A stretch of DNA of 5,187 bases from Streptosporangiaceae bacterium (GCA_030045215.1 JASIBJ010000448.1:1-5187), one strand, 5' to 3'; shown: positions 1 through 5,187, counted from the first letter of the stretch. A program made the numbers and translations. The notes: generated from the sequence alone by a model not told the origin.

Positions 1-8
1 TGTCTTCG

Positions 9-515
9 TTAGAACGGCGGCTCGTCGGAGAAGCCATTGTCGCTCCCGCTGTCGGCCGCCCACGGGTCGTCGCTGGAGTGCCCGCTGGCGCCCCCACCAT
101 ATCCGCCCTGGCTACCTTGGCCGCCGAAGCCGCCGCTGGCCCCGGACCTGGTCGACTTGGTGACCTTCGCGGAAGCGTTCCGCAGCGAGGGGCCGACCTC
201 ATCGACCTCGACCTCGTACACGGTGCGCTTCTCGCCCTCCCTGGTCTCGTACGACCGCTGCCTAAGCCGACCGGAGACGATCACCCTGGTGCCCCGCTGC
301 AGGCTCTCGGCCACGTTCTCCGCGGCCTGGCGCCAGACATTGCAGGACAGGAACAGGCTGTCGCCGTCTTCCCACTGTCCGGTCTGGTTGTTGTACCTGC
401 GCGGGGTGGAAGCCACGCGGAAGGTAGCGACCGCCTGGCCGGTCGGGGTGTAGCGGAGCTCCGGATCGCCGACAAGGTTGCCGATGATCGTGATGTTGGT
501 GTCGCCTGCTGCCAT
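9..515 (-). CDS. ssb: Single-stranded DNA-binding protein (SSB)
   Basis: This 168-residue protein binds single-stranded DNA during replication, recombination and repair, normally as a homotetramer. Residues 1-112 form the OB-fold domain: the start [20 protein letters not shown], the FRVASTPRR strand, the [14 protein letters not shown] helix with Trp61, and the [16 protein letters not shown] strands are typical of actinobacterial SsbA. Residues about 125-147 are a flexible Gly/Ser/Gln-rich linker. The protein ends in an acidic tip, SDEPPF, the conserved tail that recruits partner proteins. The ATG is preceded by GGGAGA (plus positions 523-528) about seven bases upstream, which supports this start. 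The gene lies 60 bases after rpsF on the same strand, so the two are probably cotranscribed; rpsR and rplI would be expected just beyond the left edge. Length and domain order are normal. Identification is secure. Confidence 0.97.
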   Translation of the reverse strand: MAAGDTNITIIGNLVGDPELRYTPTGQAVATFRVASTPRRYNNQTGQWEDGDSLFLSCNVWRQAAENVAESLQRGTRVIVSGRLRQRSYETREGEKRTVYEVEVDEVGPSLRNASAKVTKSTRSGASGGFGGQGSQGGYGGGASGHSSDDPWAADSGSDNGFSDEPPF

Positions 516-575
516 CGGGGATTCTCCCGCTCGCTCGGGTCGGTTCAGGTCGAGCTCGGGCGGCCGTAACCGCGG

Positions 576-866
576 TTAGTGCAGGTCGGGCCGCAGGATC
601 TTCGTCCGCAAGACCGCCTCGTTCAGGTTGAGCTGACGGTCAAGCTCCTTGACGGTGTCCGGTTCCGCCATCAGGTCGACGACGGTATAGATGCCTTCGG
701 ACTTCTTCTGGATCTCGTAGGCCAGCCTGCGCCGGCCCCAGATGTCAACCTTGTCCACGGTGCCCCCGGCCGAGGTGACGACCCTGAGGAACTGGTCAAG
801 GGATGGCTGGATCGCGCGCTCTTCGAGCGAGGGATCGAGAATGATCATCATCTCGTAACGGCGCAT
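576..866 (-). CDS. rpsF: 30S ribosomal protein S6
   Basis: This 96-residue protein is S6 of the small ribosomal subunit, which binds the central domain of 16S rRNA as a heterodimer with S18. It begins [16 protein letters not shown], the usual first beta strand, and contains the family signature [18 protein letters not shown] at residues 43-60, ending KILRPDLH. The open frame extends 12 codons further upstream to an ATG ending at 902, but that extension ([12 protein letters not shown]) is not family-like. The ATG at 864-866 has AGGAGG (plus 879-884) twelve bases upstream, a slightly long spacing, with a second weaker AGG closer. The 96-residue length is standard for actinobacterial S6. It is the first gene of the rpsF-ssb operon. 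Its leader has features expected of S6:S18 autoregulation, described separately. Confidence 0.96.
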   Translation of the reverse strand: MRRYEMMIILDPSLEERAIQPSLDQFLRVVTSAGGTVDKVDIWGRRRLAYEIQKKSEGIYTVVDLMAEPDTVKELDRQLNLNEAVLRTKILRPDLH

Positions 867-878
867 GGGATTAACCTG

Positions 879-922
879 CCTCCTCTGGACTCTGGCGGCC
901 ACGGTCTTTCCGTAGCAGGAGG
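879..922 (-). promoter_or_regulatory. Candidate S6:S18-type autoregulatory leader of rpsF with sequestered ribosome-binding site
   Basis: Reading the minus strand, CCTCCT (922-917) is exactly complementary to the rpsF Shine-Dalgarno AGGAGG (884-879). Between them is a hairpin with a seven-pair stem, GCTACGG (916-910) against CCGTGGC (904-898), with one T-G pair and an AAAGA loop. It is followed by an unpaired stretch starting CGCCAGAG, so a CCG triplet (898-896) sits at the hairpin base. Operons encoding S6 and S18 in many bacterial phyla carry a leader motif described as a CCG in a bulge flanked by a stem and a hairpin, to which the S6:S18 complex binds. The arrangement fits that description, and the outer stem would hide the ribosome-binding site. 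The pairing is seen in the sequence; the regulatory role is inference, and six-pair G+C-rich matches can arise by chance. Confidence 0.42.
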
Positions 923-1082
923 AGCCGCGGCTGGCCGGAAACCCGGCGCTGCTTACGCGGCCGAGCCAGCTTACCAGCCTGGCCCGACAGTTTTGGCAGG
1001 CCGGGACCAGATGATCAAGGTTCCTTCAGCCCGGCCCGGTATCGCCGCAGTCGCGGTCCACGGCGGGATACGACAAGAAGTG

Positions 1083-1107
1083 GTTCCCTTCCGGAGCCGA
1101 GGGGAAC
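1083..1107. repeat. Inverted repeat, 9-pair stem with 7-base loop
   Basis: GTTCCCTTC (1083-1091) pairs with GAGGGGAAC (1099-1107), with one T-G pair and a 7-base loop. A further GTG (1080-1082) can pair with CAC (1109-1111) if one A is bulged. It lies 58-82 bases upstream of the ATG at 1165, inside the divergent promoter region. It could be an operator for a dimeric regulator or an RNA hairpin in a leader. No T-tract follows on either strand, which argues against an intrinsic terminator. Confidence 0.5.
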
Positions 1108-1108
1108 A

Positions 1109-1135
1109 CACTGGTAACAGCAGAACCGGCCAGTG
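1109..1135. repeat. Inverted repeat CACTGG / CCAGTG adjoining a possible promoter
   Basis: CACTGG (1109-1114) and CCAGTG (1130-1135) are perfect inverted copies separated by 15 bases. The repeat begins two bases after the previous one ends and finishes just before the TATTCA that could serve as a -10 element for the plus-strand gene. Binding of a protein here could therefore block that promoter. The short arms mean a chance occurrence is possible, and the promoter itself is weakly supported. Confidence 0.35.
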
Positions 1136-1164
1136 GTATTCATCCGTCGATGGGGGTACCAGCC

Positions 1165-1509
1165 ATGCCCGAGGCCGAGGCCGCCACGCCTGAGGTCGGC
1201 ACACCCGAGACTGCCACCGCGCAGACGCAGGCCCGCGCGCTTCAACTCACTCTGAACAGCGACGGTCAGCGGCACCCGCTGCTGAACACCGTCGCCGTCT
1301 TGACGCTCGCTTGCGGCGTCACCGCCTTTATCCTCGGCCTCTACCACAGCCAGCACCTCCTCCCCTCGATCCTGGGCATAGTCGCCTTCGGGGTCGGCTT
1401 GGTCGCGCAGATGATGTCCGCTACCAGGGAGCAGCGCATCCTGATCGTGGCCGGGATTGTGGCCGGCTTTGTGGGCATGGGGCTGGGCATCGCGCACGGC
1501 GGGTTCTGA
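1165..1509 (+). CDS. Small protein with three predicted membrane segments, function unknown
   Basis: This 114-residue protein has a hydrophilic, Ala/Glu/Thr-rich N-terminus (residues 1-38) followed by three hydrophobic stretches at about 40-60 (LLNTVAVLTLACGVTAFILG), 65-84 (LLPSILGIVAFGVGLVAQMM) and 92-110 (ILIVAGIVAGFVGMGLGIA). Short polar loops separate them: YHSQH between the first two and SATREQR between the last two. It has no signal peptide, catalytic motif or family signature that I recognise. The glycine-spaced helices resemble many small uncharacterised actinobacterial membrane proteins. I chose the ATG at 1165 because GGGGG (1152-1156) lies eight bases upstream; an in-frame ATG at 1150 would add MGVPA but has no ribosome-binding site. 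It is divergent from rpsF and 63 bases upstream of nfo on the same strand. The call as a real gene rests on the coherent membrane topology and codon pattern. No function can be assigned. Confidence 0.78.
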   Translation: MPEAEAATPEVGTPETATAQTQARALQLTLNSDGQRHPLLNTVAVLTLACGVTAFILGLYHSQHLLPSILGIVAFGVGLVAQMMSATREQRILIVAGIVAGFVGMGLGIAHGGF

Positions 1510-1560
1510 CCGCGGCCGCGCTGCTGGTGTCCGCCTGCTCCCGCAGTCGGCGGCTGGGGC

Positions 1561-1566
1561 TACGGT
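1561..1566 (+). promoter_or_regulatory. Candidate -10 element for a leaderless nfo transcript
   Basis: TACGGT fits the actinobacterial TAnnnT -10 pattern and ends six bases before the nfo ATG, so transcription would start at or next to the A of the start codon. Leaderless messages of this form are common in actinobacteria. The lack of a well-placed Shine-Dalgarno upstream of nfo (the nearest GGTGGG is only three bases from the ATG) is consistent with this. No good -35 is visible. The assignment is inference. Confidence 0.33.
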
Positions 1567-1572
1567 GGGCAG

Positions 1573-2355
1573 ATGACCAGGATCGGCGCTCATCTGCATG
1601 ACGGGGACCCGCTGGCGCAGGCCCAGGAGATCGGCGCCGACGCGGTCCAGTTCTTCCTCGGCGATCCTCAAGACTGGAAGGCCCCGGTCTTTCCCCGCGA
1701 TCCCGGGCAGATGCGCGCCGGCTTCGAGGCCGCCGACGTAGACGCGTACGTGCACGCGCCCTACTTGGTCAATGTGGCCTCGCCGAATAACCGCATCCGG
1801 ATTCCCAGCCGCAAGATTCTGGACGAGCAACTGAAGGCCGCCGCCTCGATCGGGGCCAAGGGCCTGATCGTGCACGGGGGCTACGTCACCGCGGGCACGG
1901 ATCCGGAAGAAGGCTACGACAGCTGGCGTAAGGCCATTGAGCGGATCAACCGCCCGCTGCCGATGCTGATCGAAAACACGGCCGGCGGCGACCTGGCCAT
2001 GGCCCGCGGTCTTGATGGCATTGCCAGGCTCTGGGACGCGATCGCCGATGCATCTGGCGACACCAGTGACGTCGGATTCTGCCTCGACACCTGCCACGCG
2101 TTCTCCTCGGGCGAGGACCTGGCGACCATCGTCGACCGAATCAAGGCGATCACCGGCCGGATCGACCTCGTTCACTGCAATAACTCGCGCGACGAGTTCG
2201 GTTCCGGCCGCGACCGGCACGCGCCGCTCGAGTCCGGTCAGATCGAGCCGAAGCTCCTGCTCGACGTCGTCCGGGCGGCCGACGCAACCATCATCTGCGA
2301 GACCCCGGATCCAGGCGTCGATGTCCGCTGGCTGCGCCAGCAGCTAGCCGACTGA
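1573..2355 (+). CDS. nfo: Endonuclease IV (AP endonuclease)
   Basis: Endonuclease IV cuts the DNA backbone 5' to abasic sites in base excision repair, using a three-zinc centre in a TIM barrel. The 260-residue protein starts [10 protein letters not shown], matching the family's first strand, and all nine zinc ligands of the E. coli enzyme have counterparts: His61 (YVHAPYL), His101 (IVHGGY), Glu134 (IENTAGG), Asp172 and His175 ([11 protein letters not shown]), His201 (LVHCNNS), Asp214 and His216 (GRDRH) and Glu243 (ICETPD). Tyr64-Leu65 align with the E. coli Tyr72-Leu73 pair that probes the DNA. The length is close to other actinobacterial homologues and about 25 residues below the E. coli protein. 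Two small departures are NNS where NDS is usual, and LESG where the family has a Gly-x-Gly after DRH. Translation may be leaderless. The gene converges on the PBP gene, with 24 bases between the stop codons. Confidence 0.95.
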   Translation: MTRIGAHLHDGDPLAQAQEIGADAVQFFLGDPQDWKAPVFPRDPGQMRAGFEAADVDAYVHAPYLVNVASPNNRIRIPSRKILDEQLKAAASIGAKGLIVHGGYVTAGTDPEEGYDSWRKAIERINRPLPMLIENTAGGDLAMARGLDGIARLWDAIADASGDTSDVGFCLDTCHAFSSGEDLATIVDRIKAITGRIDLVHCNNSRDEFGSGRDRHAPLESGQIEPKLLLDVVRAADATIICETPDPGVDVRWLRQQLAD

Positions 2356-2383
2356 CAGGCAGCCGTCTTCCCGGCCACGTCAG
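2352..2383. terminator. Weak candidate bidirectional terminator between convergent nfo and PBP genes
   Basis: CTGAC (2352-2356) and GTCAG (2379-2383) are inverted copies, with an inner GGC (2358-2360) against GCC (2374-2376), giving eight pairs interrupted by small bulges and a 13-base loop. The position between two convergent genes is right for a shared terminator. However, the outer arms contain the two stop codons (TGA on each strand), so part of the symmetry follows from those codons, and there is no T-tract on either side. Confidence 0.22.
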
Positions 2384-5187
2384 GTCAGCAGCACCCGCGC
2401 GGCCGAGCCGGCAGTCGCCGATTTCTCTTCAACCGCCACGGTCAGAACTGCAGGCGCGGCGCGCAAACCGGAAACGTCCGCCGTGGTGCCCGGCGTAAAG
2501 CCACTCGGGGACGGCGTCGGCGTCGGGGACGGCGTCGGCGTCGGGTTCGTGGTGGGCGTCGGGTTCGGGGTCGGGGTGCTGCACTGCCCAAAGCCCGTGA
2601 ACGGCCCGCAACTTTGGGTCGGGTTCGGGTTGCCGCAGCCGAAGCCGAAGCCGTGCTGCGGGCAGGTGCAGTTCTGGAACTGCCCTCGCTTGCAGAGCGG
2701 CCTGGTCGGCGGGACCTTGACCTGGATCCAGGCCACGAAGGGCAGTCCGTTAAAGGTGGGGAATACCTCGTCCACCGGCAGCCAGGACTGGTTCCCGAAC
2801 TCCGCCGTCATGAAGTTGTTCCAGATCGATGCCGGCCAGGCACCCCCATCCTCGCCCGCCGTCCCGTTGGCGGCAGGGAGCGAGTTCAGGATCTGGGTGG
2901 TGCCGTTTGCGAGCGCCGTGTACAGCGCGACCGAGAGGGAGTACTGGCCCGGCGTCGCCCCGACGAACCAGGCCTCGGATGAGTTCTCGTCGACGCCCAG
3001 CGTTCCCGTCTTGCCGATGATGCCGCCGCGCCGGAAGGACACCGTGTTCTCGGCGGTTCCACCCGAATAGTTATTGTCGAACGACAGCGCCCAGTCAATG
3101 TCGGCCGCGGCCTCAATGCTTAGCACCCGTCTCGTCACTACATCGGACGGCAGCGTGTTCCCGTTCTGCTGCACGAACGCGATAACGTGCGGCGAGTGGT
3201 AGAGCCCGTCGTCGGCGAACGTCGCGAACGTGCTGGCCTGCTCGACCGCGGTGAGCGGACTTCCGCCGAAGGTGATCGACGGCGACCCGGTCTCGGCATA
3301 CCAGTCCAGGCCGTGCGCGCTGGTTAGGTCGCTGCAGGCCCTCATCTGCGCGACGGTCCCGCCGATCGGGCAGTTGGCGTTGAAGGGGTTCTCACCGACT
3401 CCGAGACTGCCGGCCATGTTGGCAATATTCATGGTGCCGTCTCGGTGGGCCAGATCCTCGAACGCGGGGTCAGAAGAGACCGCGGCCGCGATGTTAACCG
3501 GCTGGGCGGTGTTGTAATCTTCGCCGAGCTCATCGAATACCTTGTACCACTGACCATTGTAGAAAAATTGCGACTGATCCATGCTCGGCGTGAAGTACTG
3601 ACTCTCGCCAGGCGGCGCATGGAGCAGCGAGAGCATCGTCTGGCTGGCCGTGGTCCCGTACGGGATGGCGATCGGCGAGAACCCGTTCAGCTTGCTGGTG
3701 AAGACGTTCATGCCCTCATTGACGGCAGTGGCCAGCACGTACGGCTTGAACGAGGACCCGACCTCCTCTGGTGACTCGGCCCGGTTCCACTCGCACTCAA
3801 CATTGACCTTGCCGCAATCCTTCACGCCGTAACCGGGGCCGCCGTCTATCGCGATAATGGCCCCGGTCTTGGCGTCTTCAAGGACCGAGCCGATCCAGTC
3901 GTATTGCGGCATGGGCGAGCCCTGGAGTGCCGCGACCTCGTCCCGCTCCGCATTAACGGAGCCCACCAGCGCATTCACCTTGGACATGCTGAAGGTCGTG
4001 TGGATCTGGTAGCCGCCTCGTTCTAGCTGCTGCGCGGTGAGGCCGTACCCGCCGTAGGCCCTGGGTGCCTCCAGCTCTTGCTGGACCATCTGCCAGAGGT
4101 AGCCCTCCTGACCGGTCAGGCCGTCCATCGCCGCCGGTGGCGTGATCTTGGGGAACGTGCCTTCATAGGTGCTGGCCTGCTGCGCCGTGATGTTGCCGTC
4201 GCGGGCCATGTTCGTAAGCACGTAGTCGTACCGTGCCACCAGCGCCGAGTAGGCCGCCCCGGCCTTCGGGTCGGGATCGAAGTAGCCGGGCGCGTTCGGC
4301 ATTGACGCGAGCATTGCCGCCTGAGGGACCGTGAGCGTCGCCCCGGGCTTGGTCAGGTTGATGTCGAAGTAGGCCTGTGCGGCCGCGCCCAGGCCGTACT
4401 CGGTCGGGCCGAACGGGACGACGTTCAGGTAGTTCGTCATGATCTCGGTCTTGGTCTCCTCGCGACCCAGCTTCATGGCGATGAAGATCTCTTTGATCTC
4501 CGTGCTGATCGTCTGGCCGGAGTTCACGCCGCTGTAGTAGTTCTTGGCGTACTGCATGGTGAGCGTCGAGCCGCCCTGCAGTCCGCCGTGGCCGAAGATG
4601 TCGTCGTAGGCGGCCCGCATCAGGGCGGTTACGGAGATTCCGCCCTCGTGGTAGAAGTCGCGGTCCTCGGCCGCGGTCATGGCCTCGGCCATCACGGCGG
4701 GGATCTGGGAGGCCGTCAGCAGCTGCCTGGTCTGCCCGCCGTTCGAGAACGTGCCAAGAAGCTGGCCGTTAGCCAGGTACACGTTCGACGACTGCCAGCT
4801 CGCCTCCTCGCTCGCGGCAGTCGGGACCGGAGTCATCGAGTACAGCAGGAAGAAGACGCCGATGCAGAGCAGGATGAACGCCGCTGCGCCGGCGCCGAGA
4901 ACGCCAAGGACTTTCTTGATGGTCCAGTGCCGCCACCAGCTGCCGTACAGCAGCCAGCGCCTGAACCGCTGCCCGCGGGTCAGTGGCGGACCATCGTAGT
5001 TTCTGCCGCCACGGCCGCCGTCCCAGCCGCCACGGCCGCCGCCCGCTCCGCCGCCACGGCCGACCCTTTCGGTGACCCTGGTGCGCAGGCCCGTCAGTGC
5101 GGCCCGGCCGCCGCCGGCGCCCCAGCCGGTTTCGTCGTACCGGTCCCGGACCGCGGTCCGGCCGTTGCCCTGGCCCGCCGCAGTCTC
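2380..5187 (-). CDS. Class A penicillin-binding protein (GT51 transglycosylase plus transpeptidase), N-terminus beyond window
   Basis: This bifunctional enzyme polymerises glycan strands from lipid II and cross-links the peptides outside the membrane. The frame is open from the window edge to the stop (935 residues visible), and no ATG, GTG or TTG occurs in frame between 5187 and 4837, so the start lies outside. Visible residues 1-92 are a cytoplasmic Arg/Gly-rich tail ending in basic residues; 93-118 form the membrane anchor (VLGVLGAGAAAFILLCIGVF, plus 4911-4834). The GT51 domain (about 136-347) has the catalytic Glu in AAEDRDF (4666-4668), GGSTLTMQYAKN, TEIKE and NYLNVVPFG. The transpeptidase domain (about 427-800) has SSFK (3756-3745, nucleophile Ser), SSD where SxN is usual (3477-3469) and KTGT (3012-3001). 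A six-cysteine stretch (2694-2581) and a Pro/Thr/Ser tail follow. It resembles ponA-type proteins by position, but its motifs are divergent, so no symbol is given. Confidence 0.93.
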   Translation of the reverse strand, partial: ETAAGQGNGRTAVRDRYDETGWGAGGGRAALTGLRTRVTERVGRGGGAGGGRGGWDGGRGGRNYDGPPLTRGQRFRRWLLYGSWWRHWTIKKVLGVLGAGAAAFILLCIGVFFLLYSMTPVPTAASEEASWQSSNVYLANGQLLGTFSNGGQTRQLLTASQIPAVMAEAMTAAEDRDFYHEGGISVTALMRAAYDDIFGHGGLQGGSTLTMQYAKNYYSGVNSGQTISTEIKEIFIAMKLGREETKTEIMTNYLNVVPFGPTEYGLGAAAQAYFDINLTKPGATLTVPQAAMLASMPNAPGYFDPDPKAGAAYSALVARYDYVLTNMARDGNITAQQASTYEGTFPKITPPAAMDGLTGQEGYLWQMVQQELEAPRAYGGYGLTAQQLERGGYQIHTTFSMSKVNALVGSVNAERDEVAALQGSPMPQYDWIGSVLEDAKTGAIIAIDGGPGYGVKDCGKVNVECEWNRAESPEEVGSSFKPYVLATAVNEGMNVFTSKLNGFSPIAIPYGTTASQTMLSLLHAPPGESQYFTPSMDQSQFFYNGQWYKVFDELGEDYNTAQPVNIAAAVSSDPAFEDLAHRDGTMNIANMAGSLGVGENPFNANCPIGGTVAQMRACSDLTSAHGLDWYAETGSPSITFGGSPLTAVEQASTFATFADDGLYHSPHVIAFVQQNGNTLPSDVVTRRVLSIEAAADIDWALSFDNNYSGGTAENTVSFRRGGIIGKTGTLGVDENSSEAWFVGATPGQYSLSVALYTALANGTTQILNSLPAANGTAGEDGGAWPASIWNNFMTAEFGNQSWLPVDEVFPTFNGLPFVAWIQVKVPPTRPLCKRGQFQNCTCPQHGFGFGCGNPNPTQSCGPFTGFGQCSTPTPNPTPTTNPTPTPSPTPTPSPSGFTPGTTADVSGLRAAPAVLTVAVEEKSATAGSAARVLLT
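2507..2542. repeat. Perfect 18-base tandem duplication in the PBP Pro/Thr-rich tail
   Basis: GGGGACGGCGTCGGCGTC occurs twice back to back (2507-2524 and 2525-2542) and is followed by degenerate relatives up to about 2578. On the minus strand each unit encodes six residues of the Pro-Thr-Pro-Ser tail of the PBP. The exact in-frame copy suggests recent slippage or unequal exchange, and tail length is likely to vary between strains. Confidence 0.85.
5005..5061. repeat. Three in-frame GCCGCCACGGCC copies encoding Gly/Arg repeats in the PBP cytoplasmic tail
   Basis: GCCGCCACGGCC begins at 5005, 5026 and 5050; the first two copies extend to GCCGCCACGGCCGCC. All three are in the PBP frame and encode GGRGG-type units on the minus strand, within a segment reading GRGGGAGGGRGGWDGGRGGR. 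This is low-complexity coding sequence and not a mobile repeat. Confidence 0.85.

Larger units (their letters stand above)
867..1164. other. Divergent intergenic region between rpsF and the small membrane protein gene
   Basis: No coding sequence is convincing in these 298 bases. They should contain the rpsF promoter (minus) and a promoter for the plus-strand gene. On the minus strand TAAGCT (973-968) fits the actinobacterial TAnnnT -10 pattern and would place transcription start near 961, giving a leader of about 95 bases, but no good -35 lies upstream. On the plus strand GTAACA (1114-1119) and TATTCA (1137-1142) are 17 bases apart but match consensus poorly. Also present are an 8-pair imperfect inverted repeat, CTGGCCCG (979-986) against CGGG-A-CCAG (1002-1010), a 10-base palindrome AGCCGCGGCT (923-932), and the two inverted repeats listed separately. 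The promoter assignments are weak. Confidence 0.5.

Noticed and set aside
78..569. Plus-strand open frames opposite ssb.
   Set aside because: Composition reflects the complement of ssb; no motifs and no ribosome-binding site of note.
867..902. Upstream ATG extending S6 by 12 residues.
   Set aside because: The extension is not family-like, and it would place the strong AGGAGG inside the coding region. The ATG at 866 gives the standard 96-residue protein.
915..924. GCAGGAGGAG on the plus strand looks like a strong ribosome-binding site.
   Set aside because: No ATG, GTG or TTG with a sensible open frame follows at the right distance. Its complement makes better sense as the anti-Shine-Dalgarno of the rpsF leader.
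1150..1164. Alternative start for the small membrane protein, adding MGVPA.
   Set aside because: No ribosome-binding site precedes it, whereas GGGGG is correctly spaced for the ATG at 1165. It cannot be fully excluded.
579..1193. Open frame of 204 codons on the plus strand opposite rpsF and across the intergenic region.
   Set aside because: It is a shadow of rpsF with no family resemblance, and it runs through the rpsF leader and the divergent promoters.
1015..2220. Long open frame of 401 codons on the minus strand opposite the membrane protein gene and nfo.
   Set aside because: It is antisense to nfo, whose metal ligands and motifs are unmistakable. It has no recognisable domain, and long antisense frames are expected in G+C-rich coding DNA.
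2500..2578. Repetitive G+C-rich stretch considered as a CRISPR-like array or mobile repeat.
   Set aside because: Units are 18 bases or less with no spacers, and they are in-frame codons for a Pro/Thr-rich tail.
3469..3477. Considered whether SSD means the transpeptidase is inactive or a pseudogene.
   Set aside because: The frame is intact over 935 residues, SSFK and KTGT are preserved, and the surrounding sequence is well ordered. A variant motif is more likely than decay.

Overview
The window looks like a stretch of core chromosome from a high-GC actinobacterium. By eye it is about two-thirds G+C. The single-stranded DNA-binding protein and ribosomal protein S6 are of actinobacterial type, and the order class A penicillin-binding protein (PBP) - spacer genes - rpsF - ssb, with both flanking units on the same strand, matches the ponA1-Rv0051-Rv0052-rpsF-ssb-rpsR-rplI neighbourhood of Mycobacterium tuberculosis and similar Streptomyces loci. 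The genus cannot be named from the sequence alone. I see no RNA gene, CRISPR array, insertion sequence, integrase or att site.

Layout, left to right. Positions 9-866 hold rpsF followed by ssb, both on the minus strand, the start of an operon that probably continues off the left edge into rpsR and rplI. Positions 867-1164 are a divergent intergenic region. Its rpsF side carries a leader in which an anti-Shine-Dalgarno stretch can pair with the rpsF ribosome-binding site around a small hairpin and a CCG-containing bulge. Its other side carries two adjacent inverted repeats. Positions 1165-2355 hold two plus-strand genes: a 114-residue protein with three membrane segments and no recognised function, and endonuclease IV (nfo), which repairs abasic sites and has all nine metal ligands. 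Positions 2380-5187 hold a large class A PBP on the minus strand, convergent with nfo. Its N-terminus lies beyond the right edge.

How the genes relate. rpsF and ssb are translation and replication genes that share an operon in most bacteria. The PBP builds peptidoglycan outside the membrane. nfo and the small membrane protein occupy the PBP-rpsF interval, where M. tuberculosis has other genes, and point the opposite way, so they look like a local substitution and not part of the conserved unit.

Most of the window is ordinary housekeeping DNA and I found no clearly new system. The parts most worth a second look are (a) the putative self-regulatory leader of rpsF, and (b) the PBP, which departs from textbook motifs in both catalytic domains, has an Arg/Gly-rich cytoplasmic tail, and ends in a six-cysteine module plus a Pro/Thr-rich tail. 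An ATG at 4836 is a tempting but wrong start for this PBP: the frame stays open to the window edge and the membrane anchor lies upstream of that ATG.
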